From NCBI RefSeq assembly GCF_011759365.1, contig NZ_JAARLZ010000009.1, forward strand, positions 1 to 64,000: a stretch of DNA of 64,000 nt. Reading direction: 5' to 3'. Under the pieces are notes generated by a model. The model was not told the DNA's origin and ran no database searches. It saw only the letters and a list, made by a program, of their open reading frames with translations. Made by a program: the position numbers and the translations under genes. This DNA comes from Luteibacter anthropi. Lineage in GTDB: Bacteria > Pseudomonadota > Gammaproteobacteria > Xanthomonadales > Rhodanobacteraceae. Each line of letters begins with the position of its first letter. Position 1 is the stretch's first letter. Below, piece after piece: positions 50,027 to 58,367 of this stretch.

Positions 50027-50060
50027 AGGAAACGGCGCCCCAGGGCGCCGTTTCCTTTTG
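50027..50060 (+). terminator. Terminator of the glutaredoxin fusion gene
   Basis: GGAAACGGCGCCC / GGGCGCCGTTTCC form a 13-bp stem with a short CA loop, followed by TTTTG. Confidence 0.9.
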
Positions 50061-50215
50061 TAGGAGCGCGCCCTGCGCGCGACCACATCATGGCGTGAGG
50101 CACGATATTTCATAGGCTGTCGCGCGCGAGGCGCGCTCCTACAACAGCGCGCTTGTGACATGTCACGTCGCTCGCAGGGACGGGTCGCGCGCGAGGCGCG
50201 GTCCTGCATGTCGGT
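50059..50215. repeat. REP cluster between convergent genes
   Basis: A rightward core at 50060 is followed by leftward cores at 50119 and about 50182 (GGTCGCGCGCGAGGCGCGGT). The last lies inside the 3' end of the acyltransferase gene and encodes its C-terminus. Confidence 0.85.
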
Positions 50216-51293
50216 CGCGCCAGCGGAGGAAGGGGCGTTCTATCGCGTAGTGCAGCATCGCGCCGCCTGCCAGCGTGGCGACGGTGAAGATGGCGAAGCG
50301 TACGAAGCGGTGGCCATCCAGCGATTCGCCGATGGCATGGTCCACGAGAGTGAAAACGCCCTTGTGGCTGAGATAAAGACTGTAGGAGGCCCGGGCCAGC
50401 CAGCCGGCGCCCGGGATGCGCAGCGTGCCGAACCATGTTGCTCCGGATGCCGCCGCGACGAACAACGCCATCGACAACGCTACAAGCGGATAACCCAACA
50501 CGCACGGCCAGAAATCCACTCGCGCCCTGTCGAACAACACGATCGACGCACCCAGGCACACCAGGCCACCCACGAAGACCTTGCCGGCATGCGCATGTAT
50601 GCGTGCCATAAGCACCGGCCGGTAGACCGTGATCGCGGCGATGAGCACACCGGCCAGCAGACCGTCGCAGCGCGACCAGGTGGGGTAATAGAGATAGCGC
50701 AGGTATTCAACGCCCGGCCTTTCACCCGCCGCGATGATCGGCTGGATGAAATGCGACCAGAGCCATGCGCGCAGCAGGATGCCGCCGACCAGCACCAACG
50801 AGCATGTCAGCGCAAAACGACGCACCGAGGGGCGTCGCGACAATGCGAACGCCAGAAAGGGGAACACCAGGTAGAACTGCTCTTCCACGCATAACGACCA
50901 CACGTGCGAGAACGCGTAGTTGTCGCCATTGTCGTAAAGCAGGTTGAAGGTGAAGGTCGCGAACTGCCATAAGGGTTGCATGCCCGGTGTTTCCCGCCAT
51001 GCGGGCCAGAAGGCATACAACGCCAGCACCACGAAGAAGGCTGGCAGGATGCGGATCATGCGGCGCTTGTAGAAGCCGGGGAAATCGACGCGTCCCGTGC
51101 GCTGCAACGAAGCCAGCACCTGCCGGCCGATCAGGAAACCGCTCAGCACGAAGAACAGGTCCACGCCCATCCAGCCGGATCGTTCCAGCATCCCGAAGCC
51201 TTCGCCCAGCCCGCCGACGAGATAGCTGTGAAACAGCATCACCCATGCAATGGCAACGGCGCGCAGGGTATCGAGGCCGGGCTGGCGGTCCAT
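50163..51293 (-). CDS. OafA/YrhL-type acyltransferase, REP-derived tail
   Basis: This is a 376-aa polytopic membrane protein of acyltransferase family 3 with about ten hydrophobic helices. The N-terminal RAVAIAWVMLFHSYLVGG has the conserved His, and FFVLSGFLIGRQV and FYKRRMIRILPAFF are family landmarks. Such enzymes O-acylate polysaccharides, peptidoglycan or lipids at the membrane. The last residues (AGPRLARDPSLRAT) are encoded by a REP core, replacing the original end. It stands alone between a REP cluster and an 84-bp gap to the NTF2-like gene. Confidence 0.87.
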   Translation of the reverse strand: MDRQPGLDTLRAVAIAWVMLFHSYLVGGLGEGFGMLERSGWMGVDLFFVLSGFLIGRQVLASLQRTGRVDFPGFYKRRMIRILPAFFVVLALYAFWPAWRETPGMQPLWQFATFTFNLLYDNGDNYAFSHVWSLCVEEQFYLVFPFLAFALSRRPSVRRFALTCSLVLVGGILLRAWLWSHFIQPIIAAGERPGVEYLRYLYYPTWSRCDGLLAGVLIAAITVYRPVLMARIHAHAGKVFVGGLVCLGASIVLFDRARVDFWPCVLGYPLVALSMALFVAAASGATWFGTLRIPGAGWLARASYSLYLSHKGVFTLVDHAIGESLDGHRFVRFAIFTVATLAGGAMLHYAIERPFLRWRDRHAGPRLARDPSLRAT

Positions 51294-51377
51294 GGAACGT
51301 CCTTGGGATGGATCGTGACAATCTGGGCCGCGCCCGTGGCGCGGCCGGGGTGGAAAAATGGCCGGACGCAGGCAGCG

Positions 51378-51854
51378 TCAGAAATTGCTGGAATAGAGCA
51401 TCGCCACGATCTTCCAGCCATCGTCGGTGCGCAGCATCTGCCAGGTTTCGGCACCGTGGTTCTGCACCTTGCCGTCCATCAGGAAGTCGAAATCGAAATA
51501 CACCGTGCCGATCGCACCGTCTGTCTGGATGCGGACGTTGTGGAAGCGCTCCTCGATCGGCCCCTTCGCCTTGCCAACGAAATCGGTGAATTCCTGCCAG
51601 CTGCCGGGCTTGTAGCGCGGTACGTCCTTGCCCGGATGCTCCTTGCGGACTTTGACCAGCGAGGCTTCGCCGAGCGCCGTATACCAGCCCTTGCTGTCGG
51701 CCACGAAGAGCGAGCCGAGCGTTTTCGCGTCATGGGCCTTCAGCGAGGTCTGGAACGTATCGACGACTTTCTGGATATCGGCCCGTGCATCGTCAGCCAG
51801 CACCGGCAACGGCAGCAGGAGGGCAAGGGCGAACAGGCAGGGACGAAGGTTCAT
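51378..51854 (-). CDS. Secreted NTF2/SnoaL-like (DUF4440-type) protein
   Basis: This is a 158-aa protein with a signal peptide (PCLFALALLLPLPVLA). The mature part fits an NTF2-like cone fold: helix ADIQKVVDTFQTSLKAHDAK, TLGSLFVADSKGWYT, and C-terminal strands TVYFDFDFLMDGKVQNHG and WKIVAMLYSSNF. The DUF4440/SnoaL group has no single function. The start at 51854 follows the signal-peptide pattern; the frame is open 15 codons further. The gene is monocistronic, between a terminator upstream and the acyltransferase gene downstream. Confidence 0.82.
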   Translation of the reverse strand: MNLRPCLFALALLLPLPVLADDARADIQKVVDTFQTSLKAHDAKTLGSLFVADSKGWYTALGEASLVKVRKEHPGKDVPRYKPGSWQEFTDFVGKAKGPIEERFHNVRIQTDGAIGTVYFDFDFLMDGKVQNHGAETWQMLRTDDGWKIVAMLYSSNF

Positions 51855-51895
51855 CAGGGCGACTCCGTTGACCAGGGAGGCCCAAGGACAGCAAA

Positions 51896-51932
51896 GCAAA
51901 GGCCCGCCGCATAGCAGGATGCGGCGGGCCGT
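51896..51932 (-). terminator. Terminator of the Cys-rich gene
   Basis: On the minus strand GGCCCGCCGCAT pairs with ATGCGGCGGGCC around a six-base loop and is followed by TTTGCTTTG. Confidence 0.88.
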
Positions 51933-51957
51933 GGACTTGTCGCGACGAACCGGTGGC

Positions 51958-52448
51958 TTACACGAGGCAACCGACCAGGCTGTCGTAGATGGACAGCCGC
52001 GAGCCCGGCAACTTCGTTTCCAGCGGATGCTCGCCTTCCAGCACCTTGTAGAAGTCTTCCACCGGGGTGTCCTTGGCGAGGGTGAGCTTGCACTTGTACA
52101 GCTTGGCGTTGACCTGCACCGCGCCCGACTTGCCGTTCACGCCGGCGTAGCTGCCGGCGAAGGTCCAGACACATTGCTTGACGCTGGCCTTGGTCGAGTC
52201 GACCGAACAGCGCAGCTGCAGGGGCCGGAGGTTGGCGTAATCGCCTTCGCAGAAGGTATCGCCGCAGACCTTGTCGAAAGCGGTACCGAGGCGAGCCTCG
52301 GCGCTGAAGAAGCGATCCATGCCGGCTTTACCGGCCAGTCGGTGGCGTCGACATAACGTGCCGGAGCGGGTGCCGGGTTGGGCGCAGTCTGCGCAAATGC
52401 CGTGGCGGAAACGGTGAACAGGACGGCGACGAGGGCGGTTCGGATCAT
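51958..52448 (-). pseudogene. Secreted Cys-rich hypothetical gene, 1-nt frameshift
   Basis: One frame begins at 52448 with a signal peptide (MIRTALVAVLFTVSATAFA) and reads to DATDWPVK near 52328. Another frame continues with AGMDRFFSAEARLGTAFDKV and holds the Cys-rich body (VCGDTFCEGD, LRCSVDS, KQCVWTF, LYKCKLT, VGCLV) to the stop at 51958. Adding one G after GTAAAG restores a single 163-aa secreted protein with disulfide potential. As written, translation of the body alone would start at ATG 52320 without export. The family is not recognised. A sequencing error is possible. Confidence 0.7.
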
Positions 52449-52488
52449 CGGGTGACTCCTTGGTTAGGGAGTCGATATCTCACCGTCA

Positions 52489-52519
52489 AAGGCGCCACGG
52501 GTCTGTCCCGTGGCGCCGG
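52489..52519 (-). terminator. Terminator of mgtA
   Basis: GGCGCCACGGG / CCCGTGGCGCC form an 11-bp stem with loop TCTGT (ACAGA on the minus strand), followed on the minus strand by TTTGAC. It lies 31 bp past the mgtA stop. Confidence 0.85.
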
Positions 52520-52549
52520 AAGTGACGTGTAGTCCCGTCGCGCCTGGGG

Positions 52550-55177
52550 TTATAGCCAGCGCCCGTAACGACGGATGTAAATCGTCTTCATCACCTGGGT
52601 CAGCACGCAGTAGCAGGCCAGGGTCAGCGCCAGCCAGGCGAAGTAGATGCCCGGCAGAGGCTGCATGCCGATGCGTGCGCCCAGGCCCGAGTAAGGGATG
52701 AGCATGCCCACGATCATGATCGCGCTGGTCAGCGCCAGCACCGGCGCGGAGGCCACGCTGCGAAGGAACGGAATGCGGCGTGTGCGGATCATGTGCACGA
52801 TCAGCGTCTGCGACAACAGGCCCTCGATGAACCAGCCGGACTGGAACAGCGACTGGTGCTCGGGCGAGTTGGCGCCGAAGTAATGCCACATCAGCCAGAA
52901 AGTGGTGATGTCGAATACCGAGCTGACCGGACCGATCCACACCATGAAGCGGCCGATGTCGCCGGCATCCCACTTCTGCGGCGAGCGCAGGTATTCCTCG
53001 TCCATGCGATCGAACGGAATCGACAACTGGGAGAGGTCGTAGAGCAGGTTCTGCACGAGGATCTGCAAGGGCATCATCGGCAGGAACGGCAGGAAGGCGC
53101 TCGCCACCAGCACGCTGAACACGTTGCCGAAGTTGGAGCTGGCCGTCATCTTGATGTACTTCATGATGTTGCCGAAGGTGACGCGCCCTTCGAGCACGCC
53201 CTCCTCCAGCACCATCAGGTTCTTTTCGAGCAGGATGATGTCGGCCGACTCCTTGGCGATATCGGTGGCGGTATCCACCGAGATGCCCACGTCGGCGTCG
53301 CGCAGCGCAGGCGCATCGTTGATGCCGTCGCCCAGGAAGCCCACGGTATGGCCGCGGCGCTGAAGCGCCTTCACCACGCGGGCCTTCTGCACGGGCGACA
53401 TCTTCGCGAACACGGTGGTCTTCTCCACCATGGCGTCGAGCGCATCGTCGTCGAGCAGTTCGATATCGCGCCCCTGCGCCGAGGCGGTGACGTCCAGGCC
53501 CACTTCCGAGCAGATCTTGCGGGTCACGGCCTCGTTGTCGCCCGTGATCACCTTCACTGCCACGCCGTGGTGGTTCAGCGCGCGGATGGCCGTGGCGGCG
53601 GAGTCCTTCGGCGGATCGAGGAAGGCCAGGCAACCCACGGCGGTAAGGCCCGCCTCGTCGGCCACGCCGTAGGCGCGGTCGCCCGTCGGGTCGCGGCGTA
53701 CGGCCACCACCAGCACGCGCAGGCCGTCTTCATTGAGACGACGGGTCATCGCGCGGATCTCGCGGCGTTTCTCGTCGGTGAGCGGCTCCACGACGTCGCC
53801 AGTGCGCGCCTCGGTGCAGATCTGCAGCATTTCCTCCACGGCGCCCTTGCAGATCAGCAACTGCTCGTCGCGGCCGTCGGTGACCACCACGGACATGCGG
53901 CGGCGCTGGAAGTCGAAGGGGATCTCGTCGACGATGCGGAAGCGGCTCGCCACGGCTTCGAGGTCGCGGTGGGTGAGCACGGCCTTGTCCATGAGGTTGC
54001 GCAGGCCGGTCTGGAAGCGGCTGTTGAGATAGCCCCACTCCAGTGCTTCGTCGGAATCCTCGCCCGCCAGGTCCACATGGCGTTCCAGCACGATCTTGTC
54101 GAGCGTGAGGGTGCCGGTCTTGTCCGTGCACAGCACGTCCATGGCGCCGAAGTTCTGGATGGCGTTGAGGCGCTTGACCACCACCTTGCGCTTCGACATG
54201 GCGATGGCGCCCTTGCCGAGGTTGGCGGTGACGATCAGCGGCAGCATTTCCGGCGTGAGGCCCACGGCCACCGACAGGCCGAACATGAAGGCGCCCAGCC
54301 AGTCGTGCTTGTCGAAGCCGTTGATGAGGAACACCACCGGCACCATCACCGCCATGAAGCGGATCAGCAGCCAGCTCACCGAGGAGATGCCACGGTCGAA
54401 GCTGGTCTGCACGCGCTCGCCGGACAGCGTGCGCGCGAGCGAGCCCAGGTAGGTGCGGGCACCGGTGGCCAGAACCACGGCCGTAGCCGTGCCGGAGACC
54501 ACGTTGGTGCCCATGTAGCAGACGGTGGGCAGGTCGAGCGGGCCGCTGGAATCCACCGCCTGGACGTGGCCGTTGGGCGCCGCCTTTTCCACCGGCAGGG
54601 ATTCGCCGGTAAGGATGGCCTGGCTGATGAAGAGGTCCTTGGCCGCCAGCAGGCGCAGGTCGGCCGGGATCATGTCGCCGGCGCCCAGGTGGACGATGTC
54701 GCCCACCACCAGCTCTTCCACCGGTACTTCGATACGCTCGGCGTGCCCGTCTTCCGCACGGCGGGTGACGGTGGCCGTGTTGCGCACCATCGCCTTGAGC
54801 TTCTCCGCCGCCATCGAGGAGCGGTACTCCTGGGTGAAGGAGAGCAGCACGCTGATGCCGACCATCACGCCGATGATCACCGGGCCGGTGAGGTCGTCGG
54901 GGTCGGTGAACAGCTGCACCACCGCCAGCACGAGCAGCACGATGATGAACGGGTTGCGGAAGGCGCGCAGCAGCTGGATCGACCAGTGCGCCGGCTTCTC
55001 GTGGCCCACCTCGTTGATGCCGTCGCGGTCCAGCCGCTCGGCAATGGCTTCTTCGTCGAGGCCGTCCGTGCGCGAGTCGAGCGAGCGCAGCAGCTCATCC
55101 GCCGGACGGTATGCGTCCGCCGTGGCGTTGGTGAAGGTCTTGGCGGCGACGGCCGCCGGCGAGGTGTGGTTCTTCAT
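52550..55177 (-). CDS. mgtA: Magnesium-translocating P-type ATPase
   Basis: This is an 875-aa P3B-type ATPase importing Mg2+ across the inner membrane. The phosphorylated Asp is in LCTDKTGTLTLDKI (about residue 352). Other landmarks are LTGESLPVEKAA, GVAVKVITGDNEAV and the hinge VGFLGDGINDAPALRDADVG. About ten membrane helices lie in the usual 2+2+6 arrangement. The N-terminal roughly 60 residues are a soluble tail. The start follows a 153-bp leader after a small ORF. Mg2+-dependent control in the leader is plausible but is not shown by sequence. Confidence 0.96.
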   Translation of the reverse strand: MKNHTSPAAVAAKTFTNATADAYRPADELLRSLDSRTDGLDEEAIAERLDRDGINEVGHEKPAHWSIQLLRAFRNPFIIVLLVLAVVQLFTDPDDLTGPVIIGVMVGISVLLSFTQEYRSSMAAEKLKAMVRNTATVTRRAEDGHAERIEVPVEELVVGDIVHLGAGDMIPADLRLLAAKDLFISQAILTGESLPVEKAAPNGHVQAVDSSGPLDLPTVCYMGTNVVSGTATAVVLATGARTYLGSLARTLSGERVQTSFDRGISSVSWLLIRFMAVMVPVVFLINGFDKHDWLGAFMFGLSVAVGLTPEMLPLIVTANLGKGAIAMSKRKVVVKRLNAIQNFGAMDVLCTDKTGTLTLDKIVLERHVDLAGEDSDEALEWGYLNSRFQTGLRNLMDKAVLTHRDLEAVASRFRIVDEIPFDFQRRRMSVVVTDGRDEQLLICKGAVEEMLQICTEARTGDVVEPLTDEKRREIRAMTRRLNEDGLRVLVVAVRRDPTGDRAYGVADEAGLTAVGCLAFLDPPKDSAATAIRALNHHGVAVKVITGDNEAVTRKICSEVGLDVTASAQGRDIELLDDDALDAMVEKTTVFAKMSPVQKARVVKALQRRGHTVGFLGDGINDAPALRDADVGISVDTATDIAKESADIILLEKNLMVLEEGVLEGRVTFGNIMKYIKMTASSNFGNVFSVLVASAFLPFLPMMPLQILVQNLLYDLSQLSIPFDRMDEEYLRSPQKWDAGDIGRFMVWIGPVSSVFDITTFWLMWHYFGANSPEHQSLFQSGWFIEGLLSQTLIVHMIRTRRIPFLRSVASAPVLALTSAIMIVGMLIPYSGLGARIGMQPLPGIYFAWLALTLACYCVLTQVMKTIYIRRYGRWL

Positions 55178-55330
55178 GGCTCGCTACCTTTCCGGACGCA
55201 GACTCCGGCGGCGCGAGCGGCTCTCAGCAGGTGGCTGACAGCAGGCGCGCCGGCAGGGGCCGACGGACGGTATTCCGGGTGGTCGTGACGAAGGACGGCG
55301 TGGGCCGCGCCGTACTGTCTATATCGCTGT

Positions 55331-55510
55331 TCATGGCTGTGACAGTTTGCCTTCCGCCCGTTTCAAAGAGCTTTCAGCGGCTTCCAGGGAACGCGGCACG
55401 GTGATCGTGCGCTTGGCGGGCACGGTGCTGGTGTTGCGGCGACGGGCAAGAGCGAATGCGAGACGGCGGCCGAACATGAGCGGACCGGTCTTTTCGAGCA
55501 GGAGGTTCAT
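55331..55510 (-). CDS. 59-aa ORF in the mgtA leader
   Basis: This ATG-to-TGA frame lies 153 bp upstream of mgtA on the same strand, with AGGA eight bases before the ATG. It encodes a basic peptide (MNLLLEKTGPLMFGRRLAFA, then LARRRNTSTVPAKR and ESSLKRAEGKLSQP) with no membrane helix. It may be a regulatory leader peptide for mgtA, analogous in position to MgtL/MgtP of enterics, or an independent small gene. I found no sequence likeness to those peptides. Confidence 0.5.
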   Translation of the reverse strand: MNLLLEKTGPLMFGRRLAFALARRRNTSTVPAKRTITVPRSLEAAESSLKRAEGKLSQP

Positions 55511-55528
55511 GGCTCAATCCTCGAATAA

Positions 55529-55582
55529 CGGAAGCTCACGGCTTCCGTCGAGGTGAGCCGGACTTTCCCTAGTGAAGGAAAG
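55529..55582 (-). promoter_or_regulatory. Two hairpins ahead of the mgtA leader ORF
   Basis: CGGAAGC-TCACG-GCTTCCG (55529-55547) and CTTTCC-CTAGTGAA-GGAAAG (55563-55582) would form two stem-loops just upstream of the 59-codon ORF on the mgtA strand. An AT-rich stretch (GTTGAAAAATAAAATC on the minus strand, near 55615-55630) further upstream is the best promoter candidate. A metal-sensing leader is an inference from position only. Confidence 0.45.
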
Positions 55583-55639
55583 CGCCGGCCGACCGGGTAC
55601 GGTCGCCGCGGGCGATTTTATTTTTCAACGCCAGTACCC

Positions 55640-55840
55640 GATGCTTGCGGATGCTGGCGCGTCGACTAGGGTGTACGTCCATATGCCTGGATAAGCTAAG
55701 GAGGGTGCCATCCGGGCACTGAAAGCCGCTCGGGTAGCCGGCGAATTGTCGCGCCGCAACGTAGATGGGTCAAGCCCGGAAATGCGGTTTCGTGGCGGGG
55801 ATGCGAGGGGTCATGGCGGGCGTGCAGGCGACGCCCTGGA
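55640..55840. other. Intergenic stretch, no gene seen
   Basis: About 200 bp lie between the presumed mgtA promoter and the REP cluster. I see no credible reading frame, terminator or repeat. A purine-rich TAAGGAGGGTGCC stretch at 55697 resembles a ribosome site but has no ORF after it. Confidence 0.4.
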
Positions 55841-55842
55841 CC

Positions 55843-56000
55843 GGTCGCGCGCAAGGCGCGCTCCTACAAACCCGCCCTGTAGGAGCGCGCCTGCGCGCGA
55901 CCGGCCCGAAGCGGCGTTTGCAGGAGCGTGCCCTGCGCGCGAACAAGAACACGGCGGCGCAGCCGCAACCTCGAAACGCGCCTCGCGTGCGACCGGCCTG
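55843..56000. repeat. REP cluster with diverged module
   Basis: A leftward core at 55843 and rightward cores at 55879 and 55920 are followed by ACACGGCGGCGCAGCCGCAA and the half-core GCGCCTCGCGTGCGACCGG. This last arrangement repeats the one at 33.53-33.58 kb, so core plus module appears to be a mobile unit. It lies downstream of the LysR gene 3' end. Confidence 0.85.
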
Positions 56001-56012
56001 GAGCAACACCAC

Positions 56013-56921
56013 TCAGGCCGGCAGCGGCCCGCCCTCCACCAGCCCCGCCTCATACACCGCCGCCTCGGCCAGCAGCCACTCGCGGAACTTGGTCACTCCG
56101 CAATGCAACTCCGAGCGCTTCGGGTAGGCCAGGTAATACGCCTCCGACACCCGCATGCGCTCCTTGCACAGCACCGTGAGCGCCCCGCACTCGATCAGCG
56201 AGCGGGCCATCACCAGACGCCCCAGCGCCACGCCCAGCCCCTCCAGCACGGCCCGCTGCAGGCTCTCCGTATTGTCGAAGCGCGCCACATAGCGCGACGG
56301 CAGCGGCATGCCGAATTCGGATGCCCAGTCCTTCCAGCGCCCCGAGGGATCGCCCAGCAGCGGCCAGCCCTGCAATGAGGTATCCGGCAGGCCGCCCATG
56401 CGGCGGACCAGCGAAGGACTGGCGATGGGCACGATGTATTCGCCGAAAAGACGCTCGGCCTTCGTGCGCGGCCACACGCCCAGGCCATAGCGGATGGCGC
56501 AGTCGATGGTGGGCTCGCGGTCGAAATCGACCACCTCGGCCGAGGAATGCAGGCTCAGTTCCAGCTCGGGGTGCGCGGCCACCAGCCGGGGCAGGCGCGG
56601 CACCAGCCAGCTGGACGCCACGGACGGCAGCATGCTGAGGGTGACGGCGTCCTGGTGGCGGTTCTGGTAGCGCCCCAGGGCCTGCTCGATGCCCTCGAAA
56701 TGGTGCCCGATGGCATCCAGCAGTTGTGCGCCATCGGCCGTGAGCGTGACGCCGCGTGGACCGCGGTCGAACAGCGAACGCCCCAGCCGCTCTTCAAGAT
56801 TGCGAATCTGGTGGCTGAGCGCGCTGACGGTCAGGTTCAGCTGCTCGGCGGCACGCGAGAACTTGCCCGAGCGGGCGACGAGGACAAATCCCTGGAGCAA
56901 GCCGAGCGGCAGACGGGACAT
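56013..56921 (-). CDS. LysR-family transcriptional regulator (GcvA-like)
   Basis: This is a 302-aa regulator. The N-terminal winged helix-turn-helix covers residues 1-60 (FVLVARSGKFSRAAEQLNLT, VSALSHQIRNLEERLGRSLF), followed by a periplasmic-binding-like effector domain. WLVPRLPRLVAAHPELEL is typical of the GcvA/AmpR subgroup. The start at 56921 has GAGGA eight bases upstream; an ATG five codons earlier is less well placed. It is divergent from a Cys-rich small gene with 119 bp between starts, the usual arrangement for a LysR regulator and its target. Confidence 0.92.
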   Translation of the reverse strand: MSRLPLGLLQGFVLVARSGKFSRAAEQLNLTVSALSHQIRNLEERLGRSLFDRGPRGVTLTADGAQLLDAIGHHFEGIEQALGRYQNRHQDAVTLSMLPSVASSWLVPRLPRLVAAHPELELSLHSSAEVVDFDREPTIDCAIRYGLGVWPRTKAERLFGEYIVPIASPSLVRRMGGLPDTSLQGWPLLGDPSGRWKDWASEFGMPLPSRYVARFDNTESLQRAVLEGLGVALGRLVMARSLIECGALTVLCKERMRVSEAYYLAYPKRSELHCGVTKFREWLLAEAAVYEAGLVEGGPLPA

Positions 56922-56974
56922 ATGAATTTTCCTCAAGTCCTGCTTGCAAACATATCGCTTTTACGGGGCCTGTG

Positions 56975-56989
56975 AAAGGCGCAGCCTTT
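56975..56989. promoter_or_regulatory. Palindrome, candidate LysR operator
   Basis: AAAGGC-GCA-GCCTTT is a perfect 6+6 inverted repeat with a 3-base centre, placed midway between the divergent LysR and small-protein starts. LysR sites are dyads of similar size, often with a T-N11-A core, so it is a natural candidate. Confidence 0.5.
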
Positions 56990-57040
56990 AGCTCACTGAA
57001 AGTCGCAAGGCATTGCGGCGATATCTCATGGGAGGGTGTC

Positions 57041-57229
57041 ATGGCTTCGATCTTCACCGGCCTGGCAGTACTGCACGGCCATATCGTGGACCGGGAACTG
57101 CTGTTCCGGCTGGCCCGCACGGAAACGCGCCCGGCCGCCACGGAAAAACCCGACAAGGCACTGAAGGAATGCCCGTGCCCGGAGCCGGCCGCGCCGTTGT
57201 GCCCGTCCTGTGTACCGGGCACCTGCTGA
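57041..57229 (+). CDS. Small Cys-rich protein, 62 aa
   Basis: The ATG at 57041 has GGGAGGG seven bases upstream and sits opposite the LysR gene. The product starts with a helix-like segment (MASIFTGLAVLHGHIVDREL), has a basic middle and ends in a Cys/Pro-rich tail (ECPCPEPAAPLCPSCVPGTC) with five Cys. It could bind a metal or be redox-active, but no family is recognised. The frame upstream of 57041 is open yet unconvincing. The aldo/keto reductase gene follows after 65 bp. Confidence 0.6.
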   Translation: MASIFTGLAVLHGHIVDRELLFRLARTETRPAATEKPDKALKECPCPEPAAPLCPSCVPGTC

Positions 57230-57294
57230 CGCATCACGCCAGGGCAACCCGCCGGAAGCGATCATAGGGATTTGATCCTTCCGGAGGCTCCCGC

Positions 57295-58242
57295 ATGAAT
57301 CATCGTCAACTCGGCCGCTCGACACTTCAGGTGGCCCCTCTCGCATTCGGCGGCAACGTCTTCGGCTGGAGCGTGGACGAAGCGCGTGCCTTCGAGTTGC
57401 TGGACGCCTTCGTCGACCACGGCTTCAACCTGGTCGACACGGCCGACGTCTACGAAGCCTGGGTCCCGGGCAACGAAGGTGGCGAGTCGGAAACCATCAT
57501 CGGCAAGTGGCTGAAGCGAAGCGGCAAGCGCGACAAGGTGCTGGTTGCCACCAAGGTAGGCAAGTGGGCGCGCTACCCCGGTCTGTCGCCCACGAACATC
57601 CATGAAGCGGTGGATGATTCCCTGCGCCGCCTGCAAACCGACTACATCGATCTCTACCAGTCGCATACCGACGATCCGAAGGTGCCACTGGAAGAAACCC
57701 TGCGCGCCTTCGACGATCTGGTGAAGTCCGGCAAGGTGCGCGTCATCGGCGCGTCCAACTACGATGCCACGCGACTGGCCGATGCACAGTCCATCAGCGC
57801 GGCAAAGGGGCTCGCCCGCTACGAATCGCTGCAGCCGGAATACAACCTCATGGACCGGCGGGGTTTCGAGGAAGCCTTGCAGCCCGTGTGCGAGAAGGAG
57901 CAGATCGGCGTCATCAGCTACTACTCGCTGGCCAGCGGATTCCTGAGCGGCAAGTACCGCAGCGAAGGCGATCTCGACAAGAGCAAGGCACGCGGTGCGA
58001 AGGTGAAGAACTACCTCAATCCACGCGGTCTACGCGTGCTCGATGCACTGGATACCGTGGCGAAGCATCACGGTGCGACCCCCGCACAGGTATCGCTGGC
58101 ATGGGTGATGGCACAGCCCTCCATCGCTGCGGCCATTGCCAGCGCCACCACGGTGGAACAACTGCGGGACATCGCAAAATCCGCCACGCTGGCCTTGACC
58201 CATGCAGAGCTTGCCCGTTTGCAGGAAGCAAGCGCCCAGTAA
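57295..58242 (+). CDS. Aldo/keto reductase
   Basis: This is a 315-aa NADPH-dependent oxidoreductase with a TIM-barrel fold. The catalytic tetrad can be followed: Asp in FNLVDTADVYEAW with Tyr four residues on, Lys in VLVATKVGKWAR and His in DLYQSHTDDP. The C-terminal nucleotide-binding loop includes ASATTVEQLRDIA. The sequence fits the YajO/YhdN-like (AKR11/12) group acting on sugars or aldehydes. Its ATG is preceded by GGAGG. It could be the second member of the LysR-controlled unit. Confidence 0.92.
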   Translation: MNHRQLGRSTLQVAPLAFGGNVFGWSVDEARAFELLDAFVDHGFNLVDTADVYEAWVPGNEGGESETIIGKWLKRSGKRDKVLVATKVGKWARYPGLSPTNIHEAVDDSLRRLQTDYIDLYQSHTDDPKVPLEETLRAFDDLVKSGKVRVIGASNYDATRLADAQSISAAKGLARYESLQPEYNLMDRRGFEEALQPVCEKEQIGVISYYSLASGFLSGKYRSEGDLDKSKARGAKVKNYLNPRGLRVLDALDTVAKHHGATPAQVSLAWVMAQPSIAAAIASATTVEQLRDIAKSATLALTHAELARLQEASAQ

Positions 58243-58367
58243 TCCCCTACGTCGCCTGCGTTGCAGGATGACAGGGTTGCCGGGTTTCCCCTGCTGCCAT
58301 CGAAGGCGTATCGGACGAAGATGCGCGGGCCGGAACGATCCGGCCCCCATCCCCAAGGAGGTTCATC
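58243..58367 (+). promoter_or_regulatory. Leader of first secreted SGNH hydrolase
   Basis: The last 60 bp (GACGAAGATGCGCGGGCCGG, then GATCCGGCCCCCATCCCCAA and GGAGG) are nearly repeated ahead of the second paralogue at about 59704-59764. GGGCCGGAACGATCCGGCCC makes a hairpin directly before a perfect AAGGAGG ribosome site. Confidence 0.7.

Noticed and set aside
52793-55288. 831-codon open frame opposite mgtA
   Set aside because: It is a codon-bias shadow of MgtA. No start context or motif is seen.
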